From Deroplatys truncata (lineage: Eukaryota; Arthropoda; Insecta; Mantodea; Mantidae), in contig CM060976.1 of assembly GCA_030765065.1 (NCBI GenBank), positions 59,504,539-59,568,538 on the forward strand: a stretch of DNA of 64,000 nucleotides, written 5' to 3'. Below the pieces are notes generated by a model. That model had not been told where the DNA came from and did no database searches. It was given only the letters and a program-made list of their open reading frames with translations. The translations under genes and the position numbers were made by a program. Below are positions 46,466 through 58,621 of the stretch, one piece after another (the stretch's first letter is position 1; the number at the start of each line of letters is the position of its first letter).

Positions 46466-49150
46466 TTTGCCTAAGAATGTATATTAATGTGCATAAAAAG
46501 TAGCCCATGAAGGAACAGCTGTTTATGGTGGTATTGATAAATCTAGCCCCACCCTCTGCCAGCGTGACCTTCTTTGTTCCTCGAGCATAATTCTAGTCAC
46601 TTTATCGGCAGTGTACTTATCTCTCCAAAATATGACCGAACATCCGAACATTACAAGCCACTTGTGTATGTTCCTACTGGTGGAGTACCGTTAAGGTAAT
46701 GCTTCGTTGAACTTTGACGCAAAAATACAAAATAGTAAAACCTATAAATAGAAATGAAATTTAAGAACTTTTGGTTTTATGTTCTTTAAGTACACTTAAA
46801 TCTTGTAATTTCATACTACATTACCGTTTTCATAATGTCGGTTTTCTTATCACCGTTTGATGGTGATAATAAAATAACCTTCGTCTCCATGTCACGATGA
46901 AAGCTCTCATATAAATATTGTCTAGTTAACTGCAGAAGCAAATAATTTTTCACCCCTTCTTCTATGGCTGAATTGTATTGTATTGGAACCTTTCGTTGTG
47001 TTACCAATCGTAGCGTAATTCTTTCATTCAAGGATATTCTGGAACTTCGTTGTTAAGAAGGCGACTACAATTATTCGTTAAGCTTAAACAGCCGCTCTTA
47101 TCAAATGTAACTTCAATTGCCATTCTGTAACTTCTTTTTTATCGCGATTTTTGTTTCGTCGTGATTTGTTAGCTCACTGGAGTGACTAATAGAAGATTGT
47201 GCATTCTGCGACAGCGCTTTGTTTTCACACTGCCGTTAGCACCATAATACCAACTACCAAATGCTTTAGTTACTTGTCCTTGCCAAGCTGGAGACAAAGT
47301 GTGCATGAAAACGTCATACGAAGACTATAAAACGTATATAGATTTTTAAAATAAGCACCTAATGCTTAGAATAGTATGGCTTACATTTTCCTGTGACCTC
47401 AGATAATTACATTTTTATGGGGAAAAGCTATTTAACAGTTGTGGTACTGGGTCTGTAAAATGAGTTTAATTTTAGGTTAGGAAAGACATAGAATTATCAA
47501 CGCAGTTCCATATTGTTTTGATGCAATTTTCACTAATCATATCAACCCGTAATTATTGTTAATTGTTTTACGGCGTTTTGGATTTTAATTATACTTTTTA
47601 AAGATACCAGTGTTATGCAGATTTTTCTGATATTTTAATGTATACCATCTAGAATAAGTAGGTATTGTATTCATGATTTGGCAATGTTCAGTTTAATTCA
47701 GACCTGTGGACATGTTTTTGCATCTTAATCTTTGAGTGAACATCATCATTGTTATCTGATAATATTTATATTACTTTAGGTATTCGTAGTGGAAGGTCAT
47801 AGTCAAAAGAAAGGCTAGTTTCACTAGTTATGTTATCTGGGAGTGTTTTACAGTTACAGGCATTTTATTTCAGATTATATTTCATACACATATATATTAT
47901 GTATAACGTATAAATTATCTTTCATAACTCCACTAACTGCTATGTTCTTCCTCTTCCAGCGGCATCAGTAGAAATTCAATTTCTATTATTAGGAAAAACT
48001 GGTAAATAGTTTTCTGTTAGCCAATTCTTTTAGCAGATTTGAAGTTATCTTAAAATAATTTCGGAAGCGTATCGCTGTACTATCCTACCTTTCAAAAATC
48101 AATTCGTTCATTAGTTTGTTTATGTGTCCCTGAAGTATTTTCAGGTCATTCACATAGAGAACTGACACCGATTGTATGGGGTCAAAGACTGGTTACCTGA
48201 AGATGCATACGTTACGATGGAAAATAACACTATTGCAATCTAGAGGAATGGGCCACTTTTTGTGCACGGCGGTGTACAGAGTTCTGTTTTATAATATAGA
48301 CAACGCATGTTCCTTTTTTAAAACTAAAACTAAAGAAGAAATGCATAGCCTGTTACAGTCACAAGAAAGAGACAACTTTTCAACACCACTACTTCCTGCT
48401 TATCACACTTTATCCTCTATTGGAGCGACAAGCAGGTGATTCCATTACAGCAAGAGAGGTTTGGCTTAGCTTAGATTAAACTCATCCAGGCGTCTGCCGA
48501 TCAGCCTGGAAGATTTTAGAAAGTTAAAAGTTAACGGTCTCCTGTTGACGCTTTTCTCTGCGACGATAACGAGATTATCCACCAAAGGCACCTTTTCTTA
48601 GTTCGTTTTATCAGAAACTCATTTCCATAGCTGCTTTCAGCTCCTGTTTCTACAACCAAAGTAGTTCTCTATTTCGCTCTGTATGCAAGATTCAGCGCAT
48701 TGAGGCATCGACGCAAGCATTCCAACCTAAAACGCGTTGCAAAAGTTTTATTTGTTAGTGAATAAACTATGTAACAACAGAAATTCCAGTTCCTTTTTTG
48801 GGATACATATATAAATTTAGAAAACGCACAATGCGAAAGTTAAACCAAGCTTCGAGTTTCATAGACACAGAAAAAAGTATTCAGTCAGAAATGATAGTTT
48901 TGTTTTCCTCAGTTTTCTGTGAATTATATTGTCTTTCGTGTGGTACATGAGCACACTTTCTGCTCTCTGTATTTTGTCTAATTTCTCATGTTACTTCCTA
49001 CGAAAGAAAGAAAAAGGAAGCTTTTGGTAACAATATAATAATTTCAGCGATATCAAAATGTAAACTTCAGAGTGAACAAAAAATCAGAATAAATGTTAAT
49101 ATAGAATTAGATCACCTCCTCCACGAGTAATTTTGAAAAGAAAAGATATA
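46466..49150. other. 2.7 kb unassigned AT-rich sequence
   Basis: The longest open frames are 46816-47031 (minus, 71 codons, MNERITLRLVTQRKVPIQYN start) and 48176-48439 (plus, 87 codons). Neither shows a domain or splice context that I can defend. No shared repeat recognised. Confidence 0.35.
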
Positions 49151-50462
49151 CAGGATGCTTAAATAAGTGGGCATAATTTCAGGTGTGTTTTTCCCATATG
49201 TAGACAATAAAAAAGTCCAGTATAGCTTTGAGTCCGAAAATGATTGGTTTCTGAGTTATGGTTTTCAAAACAGTGATATTCACCGGAACATAATTCTTAC
49301 TACAGTAGCTTTCTTTACAGATAATGTTCAATTCTCCACCTCCTGCTTGAATTCAGGCCTCACATCGACGCCTCATGATGTCTCATTGTGAACCGTATTT
49401 CCTCACAACCTGCCACAATTCCATTCTGAAGGGATTCCATATCAGGCACCGGAGACGAATACACCAACGCTTATAAATGGCCCCAAAAGTATAAATTGAC
49501 AGGGCTTCGATCCAAGTACCGGTGAGCGGTACGACTGAAGTATGCAGGACTGCCATCATGCACGAAGTGAGCTTGTTGACGAATGCTCATTGGAGTGTCT
49601 TCATACACATGAAGTATGGTGTTTTCTAGGAAGTTTGTGTACGCCTGCCCCGTAAATCTGTTTACAAGCGCATGGGATCCAACTAACCAATCACCATTTA
49701 TACCGGCCCACATGTTGAGAGTGAACCGCACTTTGTGATGAGATGGAACAACTGCATATGGGTATTCATATGCCCATACATGCTGAATGTGGAATTTGTA
49801 ATGCCATCTCGTGTGAACTTTGCTTCATCTGTAAATAATCCTAAGGCTGGAAAGTTCGGATTTGTGGCACACTGCTGCACGAACCACTGGCAACAGTCTC
49901 CAGACAGTTGTGTGAGGAACATTCACTTGCAGCGTTAACCTTCGTATACTGATAGAAAGAATCGTGTGCACAGTATCTATAAACACCTCTTTTATATCTG
50001 GAGTTGTAGATCTTGGTCGCCCCCTATCCAAACCAGCTGGCGAAACCTCGCACGAGTGCACAGACGGCGACGGAGACGTTCAAGTGTCTTCCGATCTGGA
50101 CATATCAGCTGTGGGCACCTCTCTTGGTATAAACGAGCCAGCGCAGCATTGCCGCCGTCCGTCTTGCCGTATATGAAGTGCAATTTCTGTCAGCATCTGA
50201 TTTGAGTACATGTCGCTCAGTCGAACGCCAAACACAACATTCCGTGTACCGTTCGCCTTGAATGAACTGTCAGAGTGTCCCGTTAATATCTTTTGTAACG
50301 GCAACTACCTATGTGAAGAAAACCGTCCCGGTGAATGCCACTCTTTTGAAGATCATATCTCAGAAACCAAGCATTTCCAAGTACAGGTTGTAATGGGCTT
50401 TCCTTATTGTCTAGATATGGGAAATGCATACCTAAATTTATGTCCTCTATTTTTGAAACCTG
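49151..50462 (-). mobile_element. mariner-like element with ~190-bp inverted ends
   Basis: TA duplications lie at 49149-49150 and 50463-50464. The left end CAGGATGCTTAAATAAGTGG and inverted right end CAGGTTTCAAAAATAGAGGA continue as similar sequence for about 190 bp (CATTTCCCATATCTAGACAA against TTTTCCCATATGTAGACAA; GGTTTCTGAG on both sides). The cargo is a minus-strand transposase relic. Length 1312 bp is near that of an intact element. Confidence 0.92.
49430..50183 (-). pseudogene. DUF4817-type transposase, near full length but broken
   Basis: Fragments occur in the correct order. MHFIYGKTDGGNAALARLYQ at 50183 is the DUF4817-like N-terminus. DRGRPRSTTPDIKEVF and LTLQVNVPHTTVWRLL (50030-49880) are the second helix-turn-helix. 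LFTDEAKFTRDG (about 49830) is the first catalytic Asp. MWAGINGDWLVGSHALVNRF (about 49710) is next. FVHDGSPAYFS (about 49570) is the second Asp. Then YLDRSPVNLYFWGHL, where SPDL.P.D is expected: a small deletion has removed the third catalytic Asp. A stop follows, then ALVYSSPVPDMESLQNGIVA. At least three frame changes are needed. Confidence 0.9.
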
Positions 50463-50724
50463 TATAAACACTTGAAATACTTAATGTTATTAAACCGTAA
50501 AGAAAAATTTAATTACTTCATATAATCAGGTAAAGGTGATTCTATTTATTATAACTTGCGTTAAGTTCTTTTATGTAGCATAGTGCTACACACATGTTTA
50601 ATATTAGTAGAACCCGCAGTTGCAAGATTGTCTATGCGTATAATAGGAAAATAATTCTGTCTGTCGCTCTCTACCCTCTACCTCTTTTGACCCGAACACT
50701 AGATTCCCAATAAAAATAAATCTG
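50463..50724. other. short AT-rich spacer
   Basis: Nothing recognised. Confidence 0.4.
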
Positions 50725-51681
50725 TTACACTCACATGACTTTCTCTACTCTTGTACAAACTATTTTTACAAACTCTTATTCTCTATCTATTTCATATTAA
50801 TCGAGATAAACATTTGCAGAAACGATCTTGTGACATGCAAAGAGAATTACATTTTACACATAGCGACCAGTTCTAAAAATATTTGACTATCCCTTAAGGC
50901 CTACTATGTTCCCCTTGATTGTATTTGCAAGGGCAATATAGAAATACAGTAGCCTTTAAGCATAAACATTCTCTTAATAGCTGGTTACTAGGTGCAGCAC
51001 CATTCTCTTTCCCACAGACTAATACTCTTTGCATATCCAAGACAAATAAACGAATAACGAATTCCCATTTGAGAAAATAAGTATTGAAAAATTTAAGGGA
51101 ATAACAAGCAATATCTCGAAAATGGTTCACTCAACAAAAGAAATGTATATGACATAAGTTGTGTATTTTAACGCGATCTACATTTTTTGTGTAGTAAAAC
51201 TTTGTCTATCTTTTATGGTTTACCAGTTATGCAAAAGTCGTTCACAATGAAGAATACATTTTGAGACATTCCCAGAAAATTCAAGATATAGATTTTATTT
51301 GTCATGAAAATATCTTAAATATATGATATTTTAATCAAAATCGTTAGCGCCATTTTTGAGAAAATTAAAATTTTCGAAAAATGTTCCATGTAAAGGGTAA
51401 CCTGGGGTTGGGGGGATTTTCTTGAAAACCTTCGAGTCGCATCTCTGGAAGATACTGAACCTAAATACCAAGTTTGGTGTTTATCCGACTGTTCGTTTCT
51501 GAGTTAGGCGTTCACAGACTAACAGACAGACACACACGCAGACACACACACAAATATGTTTCCAAAAATTTTTTTTTGGAATCAGGGGTCTCAAAACATA
51601 TATTTCCGGTGAAATATCGGTATCGAATTTTTGGGTGGAATACAATACTTCCCCTACTTACTATACGTAGTAGAGAAAGTA
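50725..51681 (-). repeat. family R copy 9
   Basis: In minus orientation it runs from AAATCTGTTACACTCACATG (tail) to GTAGTAGAGAAAGTAAAAT (head). Landmarks: GTTATGCAAAAGTCGTTCAC, TGGGGTTGGGGGGATTTTCT, CTAAATACCAAGTTTGGTGT, and a CA tract (about 51528-51554). Its head abuts half of a foldback MITE. Confidence 0.93.
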
Positions 51682-51806
51682 AAATTAAATTGACCCTAAA
51701 ATGACTACCATAACAACATCCAAACAAAATACCACTAATAGCATTTACTTTCCCCCATAATATCAATAACTTTAATCATGACATTTCTTTCTATAGCACT
51801 TAGTTT

Positions 51807-52377
51807 ACGATCCAAATGTTATAAATACCAGCGAGAAAACCTGTCTCCTAAGTTTTGGGCAGCTGATTTGGAAAGGGGTTTGAGGAGAATAGGAATGGGA
51901 TCAGTATGGCTAAGAGCTGAAACAAATGACAAAAACATATGGAAAGGTGTTAAAAGAAGACTAAGAGACATCAACCAACAGGAAATAGAATCGGACTGTA
52001 AAATTAAACCTTCTCTAAGTCTAGCAAATGAAATAAAATTGAACTGGGGTAAAGAGGCATATATACTTAATTTAGGAAGAAAGGAAAGATCAGGAATGGC
52101 ATGGTTTAGACTGGGGGGCTGGAGAGCACAGAAAATGACCGACGATTCTGGCAGGAGAATCTGCCCATTCTGTGAATTGGATGAGGACTGGGTACATATT
52201 TTGGCGGAATGTGCACAGTGGGAGAACCAGCGAACGATTAAACTCAAAGAAAAATTCTTAAGTCCCTTAAGAAAGAGATTGGCATGTTGGGATCTACTGG
52301 CTGACCAGAGGAACTGGCAAAACATGGGCAATTTTCTGGCTAAAGTGCGCGAAGCTAGGTCAAATTTGTTCAGTTAG
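51807..52377 (+). pseudogene. LINE ORF2 C-terminal domain (zinc-knuckle tail)
   Basis: An open frame to TAG at 52375-52377; its first ten codons from the ATG at 51778 come from the MITE. Residue segment RRICPFCELDEDWVHILAEC gives C-x2-C-x8-H-x4-C, the C-terminal CCHC-like zinc motif of many insect LINE proteins, followed by a Trp-rich tail (AQWENQRTIKL). Upstream SGMAWFRLGGWRAQKM is the usual linker before it. The RT core is absent through 5' truncation. With no stops in ~190 codons, it looks young compared with the LINE relics at 0.5 and 29.5 kb. Confidence 0.85.
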
Positions 52378-52561
52378 ACAAAGGTAATTTATTTCTATTT
52401 CCCTTTTTCTTGTTCCTTTTGTTGTGTTTTCTTTATCTGTTGTTTATTTTGTCACCCTATTGTATCTTAAATATGCATGTACGGTCAATGACCCATGCAC
52501 TAAATACTTGTGTAATAACTTCAATAATTTGAAACCAATAAAGATACTTTATCTATCTATC
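51807..52561 (+). mobile_element. 5'-truncated LINE insertion with (ATCT)n tail
   Basis: Contains the last ~190 codons of a non-LTR retrotransposon ORF2, a ~180-bp 3' UTR, an AATAAAGATAC block and a TTATCTATCTATCTA tail. TAGTTT at 51801-51806 and 52562-52567 is the target duplication. Severe 5' truncation plus a simple-repeat tail is the normal signature of target-primed reverse transcription. Confidence 0.9.
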
Positions 52562-52611
52562 TAGTTTTGGATATTCTATAGTCTCAACTTAAATATTCCA
52601 CCCTGTATAAA

Positions 52612-52962
52612 ATTATATAAAATTCCTCCCGAATGAAGGGAGCTCGCAGCGTATTCGCAGATAATCCAAGATATACGTTTTATCTTTCATGCAAATATCT
52701 TAAATACATGCCATTTTAATCAAAATCGTTTGGATACACTCTTGAGAAAGCAAAAAAATCAAACTTTTACCATAATTAAGTGTGGGGGAATTTCTTGAAA
52801 ATCTTTTGTTTTAAATATATATATTTTTTAAATATCAAGTTTGGCAAACCAAAGTACCTCTTCTAAAACTGGTTTTTTGAGTTCAGGGGACCATAAAACA
52901 TCGAATTTGGGCGTAATATAATACTTCCTCATACCTACTATAGGTGACGGAGAAGATAAAAA
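52612..52962 (-). repeat. family R copy 10 (head half only)
   Basis: Minus orientation: AAAATTCCTCCCGAATGAAG, CATTTTAATCAAAATCGTTT -like blocks, GTGGGGGAATTTCTTGAAAA, ending GGTGACGGAGAAGATAAAAAT (decayed head). Its tail side is replaced by the MITE end at a TA. Confidence 0.8.
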
Positions 52963-55333
52963 TGTTATAGGACGACAATGGGAGGAGGAAACAGAGTGAT
53001 TATAAACGACAAGATATGCTTAAAAACGAAGAATGATTTATTTCCAGTGTGAGACAGACAGCTACCCTAGCAATTGACCCGCCACGCCCTTGGCATTGGG
53101 TAGGCCACTCAGCAACTCATTGATTACCTTCGAGGCAGAACGTAGAGAAATCAGAAGCACTCAATCACTCACTTGTCAATAGTGCGTATAATCTGCAACG
53201 GGATATGTTACACCCCACACAAGTAGACATTTCTTTGAGTCTGTCATTACGTTTTACTTGTAGGTGTGGGGGCCAACATTATAGGAAAAAATACCGCAGA
53301 ATAATGAATAATGAGCGGTGTCGCTGGCTTTAGTCAGCGCACTAAATTTTACTTATACATTCAAAACGTGTCCTGTTCTACACTACAGTTGGTTTTTAAA
53401 ATTGATTTACTCCGAAACTCCTTTACTTAAAATATACTGCTTCTTAAAACATACACCTTAATTCTTTCGCAAAACCTTTCTTTGTGATAAAGGTGAAAAA
53501 AATGTTAAATGGATCTTTGATGCAGTTATTTGTTTTCATTGTATTAAATTTCACGGTCAGTATGTCCATCAAGTAATCTGGAGAGCACAACTTCGGATAT
53601 TTGGTTTAGGTGAAGCCTCGATAAGGGTTTTGATTTTCTCTTATTTGTGAAGTAAGGAACACTGTGCTTAATCACTCATTAATAACTCACGAACTTCATT
53701 CTTAACTTCTGCAGATATGACGTATTTGGTATATAAAAGTATTAATATATTAGTTTTAAAATTGCATTTTAATTTTTAAACATAAATACAGCTTTTGTTT
53801 GTAATATATTAACTAAAGCATTTGTAAAACGTAAAAAGTACTGATTACTTGAGAATAAAGTTTTGCACCACAACTACTTTATGATCAAAGATCATTAATT
53901 TAACCTTCAACGTAATTGTTAATATCGTAACTATCGACAGGAATGTATAAATAATTAAATAACGAAATTACAGTAAGATGGAGGAAGAACTGAAATAAAT
54001 AATTTCCGTATATTAAATCAGTTTATGGCGTAACAAGTTTGAATTGAAATGTTTGCCACAAGAAGATTGGGGTATTTAGGAGTCAGACTAGCCAGAGTCA
54101 TTAGTGAGCCAAGAAGGAGCGAAAACATTAGTTTAAGGATTTCGGGGAATGTAGTTTAGAGTTAAGTTCAGTACGTTATACTTGACGTAAGCCAATTCTG
54201 GAAAAGAAAAGGGCATTTACATTCTCATAATTTAGCCAGCCTCAGAAACAAAGTCTAAGATATACACGTAGGAAATCAAGATTGGCTGCGCGTGAAAAGT
54301 AACATTGGTGGGGAATAATATGTAGGCGGAGATAAAATTAATAAATGGTCGTGCATCTAGATCCGAGGGTTACTATCTTCTCTGGAACATGAGTGGTGCC
54401 GATCGACATTCGTGCATACAGTGGTGCACGAATGTTTCTGCTCTGGTGCCACCAACGGTATTTGCTCCTGTGATATTTCAAGCGCCCGGTGACGCGCTTA
54501 TGCGAGTAGCAGCTAACGTGGGGGATGTGCAGGTCAACATTTTTAGCTTCTCACGGGCGTCTAGTTACTTTTATTACGGAAACAATTATTTCAAACCGTA
54601 AAATTAATCCTGCAGAAGTAAGCAGGTATAACAATTCAATTTTTACACTTTCAATTGCTGCAATTAAGAGTATTTATATTTCATTTCAAACGGTCGGAAC
54701 TCACTTTAATAACTCAAATGGTAATTCAAAATAAATTTGTCAGTTAATTTAAACTGGTGTTATCCTTCACAATACATTCACACATACCCTGAGGGAAAAT
54801 GCTCAAAGGTCTACCAATGGTACAACCGGCAGCAAAATCAACAGCAGATATTGGAGAAAAAGGGAAAAGGTATCAACTACATTCAGATACCAAATTGTAG
54901 TATCATTGAGGCATCCCACATCCAGCTTCATTGTAAACATTGTAAATTACACCACTTTAATGGGCGCGGCTCTCCTTGCTTAAATCTACATCAACGATAG
55001 AAAGCTGCGAAATACAGACTTGCATATGTATTTACCGGTCGGACTGGGTTTTGCGGTTAAGTGTCAAGGGTAAGTCCATTCCCCGCTCACGGCTTTCTAT
55101 CTGCTTGTCTGCATTTGCTGTGCAATTTAGCGTAAGAAACAGATGCTGCGATTATTTTAGAAGACAGCAAATGGATAAAGGCACCGAAATGACATTCTGA
55201 CCCCGTTCTTTATCCATCTACTGAAGAAGAAGCATTACATGGGTAATTTCAATAAAATTTTGTCACCGCTTATGCAGCAGGGAAGCCCATGGGCAAGTGA
55301 TGGTTTACAAATCTAATCGTGTGCAAGTTTTAC
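52963..55333. other. 2.4 kb unassigned stretch with one strong hairpin
   Basis: At 54406-54435, ACATTCGTGCA and TGCACGAATGT form an 11-bp perfect stem with an 8-nt loop. A good splice-donor-like CAAGG|GTAAGT lies near 55068, but no convincing exon precedes it. Open frames are under 90 codons and unrecognised. Confidence 0.4.
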
Positions 55334-56205
55334 TTTCTCAATACAATACTTCATAATTTTTACTTTCTCTTAAGTAGGGGAAGTATTGTATCCCAACCAA
55401 AAATTCGATACCGACATTTCACTGGAAATATACGTTTTGAGGCCCCCTGAATCCAAAAACGCATTTTTGGAAACATGTCCGTATGTGTTTGTGTGTGTGT
55501 GTGTGTCTGTCTTTGAACAGCATAACTCAGAAACGAACAGTCGGATAAACACCAAACTTGGTATTTAGGTTCAATGTCTTCCAGAATGCGACACGAAGGT
55601 TTTCAAGAAAATCTCCCACCCCAGATTACCCTTTACATAGAACATTTTTCGAAAAGTTTAATTTTCTCAAAAATGGCTAACGATTTTGATTAAAATACAA
55701 TATATTTAAGATGCTTTCATGACAAATAAAATGTATATCTTGAATTTTCTGGGAATGTCTCCAAAAGTATTCTTCATTGTGAACGACTTTTGCATAACTG
55801 GCAAACCATAAGAGATAGACAATATTTTATTATACAAAAATGTAGATCGCGTTAAAATACACAATTTATGTCATATACAATTTTTATTGGGTGAACCATT
55901 TTTTCGAGATATTGCTTGTTATTCCCTTAAATTTTCAAATGCTTATACTTTTTCTCTAATGGGAATTCGTTATTCATTTTTTTTATCTCCTGGACATGCA
56001 AAGAGATTGGAATGCGCCACATAGCAACCAGCTCTTTAAAAGATTTGACTATCGCTTAAAGTCTACCATATTCCCCTTGCATCTACAAGAAAATTAGCAA
56101 TAAGATTAACATCTCGATTAACATGTAGCATATGGAGAATAAGCGTTTGTAAAAATAGTTTGTACAAGAGTAGACAAAGTCATGTGAATGTAGCGCATCA
56201 GATTC
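55334..56205 (+). repeat. family R copy 11
   Basis: The head is partly duplicated (TTTTACTTTCTC at about 55328 and 55358). Then AGTATTGTATCCCAACCAAA, a TG tract (about 55488-55510), GAACAGCATAACTCAGAAAC, GAACGACTTTTGCATAACTG, and the tail GAGTAGACAAAGTCATGTGA. Confidence 0.93.
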
Positions 56206-56774
56206 TTTTTAAACTGATGTCAATAAAGTATTTCTTGTAATATCATTAGGAAGAGCATTTAGGTATTAGGTTTTTAACACCCGAGTATCGATTCGGTTCC
56301 CTCTATAACCCTCGTATCTCTAATGAAATGCATAATAAAACTATTGCTGCGAAGATTTATTTCAGTTAACATGACGTAGGTAGAAAAATAAGCTTTCATG
56401 AGAATGATGTAGAGCCTACGTAAAAATGTGGAATACTGGATAAATGAAACACATCAGATATTTTTCTATACAAAAATCATATGCTTTAGATAAAATGTAC
56501 CTAAGGAAATTACTCGTATAGAGAATTATGCACAAAAGACGTTCCAAATCATCGAATACTGATCTAAAGTCAAAACACCGTTACAATGAAGAACAGCAAA
56601 TTAATATAAGCAACTCAAGGACCTACACAGAGTTGCACATCGTCCCCTATATGTTTTTAGCTTATGTACTGTTTATGTACTGATCACTTTAGCAACACAA
56701 CATCAAACTAATGAAACTGGTTTATATAAATTAAATGAATTAATGAATACGTATAATGTGAAAGTTTTACAAAA
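56206..56774. other. AT-rich unassigned stretch
   Basis: Blocks such as ATAAGCTTTCATGAGAATGA (about 56390) may be decayed family R tail. Otherwise nothing. Confidence 0.35.
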
Positions 56775-57931
56775 AAAATTCTGATGTGTTACACTCACAT
56801 GACTTTCTCTACTCTTGTACAAAGTATTTTTAGAAACGCTTATTCTCCATCTAGTTCATGTTAATCGAGATAAACATTTGCAAACTCTATCTTATTGCTA
56901 ATTTTCTTGTAGATGTAGGGGAAAATATATTTACAAGGGCAATATAGAAAAACAGTAGCCTTTAAGCACATACTCTTAATAGCTGGTTGCTAGGTGCACC
57001 ACCATTCCCTTTCCCACAGATTATAACTCTTTGCATATCCAAGACAAAAAAATCTGATGTGTTACACTCACATGACTTTCTCTACTCTTGTACACACTAT
57101 TTTTACAAACGCCTATTCTCCATATGCTTCATGTTAATCGAAATATCGAGATGTCAATCTTATTGGTAATTTTCTTGTAGATGCAAGGGAAATATGGTAG
57201 CTTTTAAGCGATAGTCAAATATTTTAACGCTGGTTGCTATGTGACGCATTCCATTCTCTTTGCATGTCCAGGACATAAAAAAATGAATAACGAATTTGAG
57301 AAAAAGTATAAGTATTGGAAAATTTAAGGAAATAACAAGCAATATCTCGAAAACGGTTCACTCAACAAAAGAAATGTATATGACATAAGTTGTGTATTTT
57401 AACGCGATCTACATTTTTTGTGTAGTAAAATTTTGTCTATCTCTTATGGTTTACCAGTTATGCAAAAGTCGTTCACAATGAAGAATACTTTTGGAGACAT
57501 TCCCAGGAAATTCGAGATATACATTTCATTTCTAATGACATTATCTTAAACATATGATATTTCCATCAAAATCGTTAGAGCCATTTTTGAGAAAATTAAA
57601 ATTTTCGAAAAATCTTCCATGTAAAGGGTAGTCTGGAGTGGGGGGATTTTCTTGAAAACCTTCGTATCGCATCTCTGGAAGATACTGAACCTAAATACCA
57701 AGTTTGGTGTTTATCCGACTGTTCGTTTTTGAGTTATGCTGTTCACAGACACACACACACACAGACACACACACACTCAGACACACAGACACACACACGG
57801 ACATGTTTCCAAAAATGCTTTTTTTGGATTCAGGAGGTCTCAAAACATGTATTTCCAGTGAAATCGCGGTATCGAATTTTTGGGTGGAGTGCAATACTTC
57901 CCCTACTTACTATACGTAGTAGAGAAAGTAA
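56775..57931 (-). repeat. family R copy 12 with doubled tail
   Basis: The tail sequence CTGATGTGTTACACTCACAT starts at both 56781 and 57054 (273 bp apart), so two tail segments precede one body. The body has CAAAAGTCGTTCACAATGAA, TCTGGAGTGGGGGGATTTTC, and a CA tract (57750-57798). The head GTAGTAGAGAAAGTAAAAA runs directly into copy 13. Confidence 0.92.
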
Positions 57932-58569
57932 AAATGAATAACGAATTCCCATTTGAGAAAATAAGTATTGAAAAATTTAAGGGAATAACAAGCAATATCT
58001 CGAAAATGGTTCACCGAACAAAAAAAAATGTATATGACATAAATTATGTGTTTTAACGCGGTCTACATTTTTTGTGTAGTAAAATTTTGTCTATCTCTTA
58101 TGGTTTACCAGTTATGCAAAAGTCGTTCACAATAAAGAATACTTTTGGAGACATTCCCAGAAAATTCAAGATATACATTTTATTTGTCATAAAAATATCT
58201 TAAACATATGATATTTTAATCAAAATCGTTAGAGCCATTTTTGAGAAAATTAAAATTTTCGAAAAATCTTCCATGTAAAGGGTACTCTGGGGTGGGGGGA
58301 TTTTCTTGAAAACCTTCGTGTCGCATCCTTGGAAGATACTGAACCCAAATACCAAGTTCGTTTCTGAGTTATGCTGTTCACAGACACACACACAGACACA
58401 CAGGCAGACAGACAGACAGACACACAGACACACACACGGACAGGTTTCCAAAAATGCTTTTTTTGGATTCAGGGGGTCTCAAAACATGTATTTCCGGTGA
58501 AATTTCGGTATCGAAATTTTGGGTGGAATACAATACTTCCCTTACTTACTATACGTAGTAGAGAAAGTA
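57932..58569 (-). repeat. family R copy 13 (no tail)
   Basis: It begins at an internal point of the family (TGAATAACGAATTCCCATTT) immediately after copy 12's head and ends with its own head (GTAGTAGAGAAAGTAAAAA, 58555-58573). It includes a long CA/CAGA tract (58383-58440). Copies 12 and 13 are therefore in head-to-body tandem. Confidence 0.92.
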
Positions 58570-58621
58570 AAAAGTACTAAATGGAGCGACTAAGCACAAA
58601 CAATGTAAAACAATGATAAAT

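Larger units (their letters stand above)
51682..52611. mobile_element. half foldback MITE split by a LINE insertion
   Basis: Left piece TTAAATTGACCCTAAAATGA ... CTATAGCACTTAGTTT (51682-51806) and right piece TAGTTTTGGATATTCTATAG ... CAACTTAAATATTCCACCCTG (52562-52611) are contiguous in the 36-kb copy. The insertion between them duplicates TAGTTT. Confidence 0.88.

Noticed and set aside
46816..47031. 71-codon minus-strand frame starting MNERITLRLV
   Set aside because: Protein-like composition but no domain, neighbour or signal to support it. A stop codon lies directly before the ATG.
57704..57941. Recurring frames with Thr-His tracts and HVFPVKSRYRIFGW-type endings (also near 51474, 55370, 58306)
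   Set aside because: They arise from the CA tract and head region of family R in each copy. Frames are not conserved beyond that and no start or full-length protein is shared.
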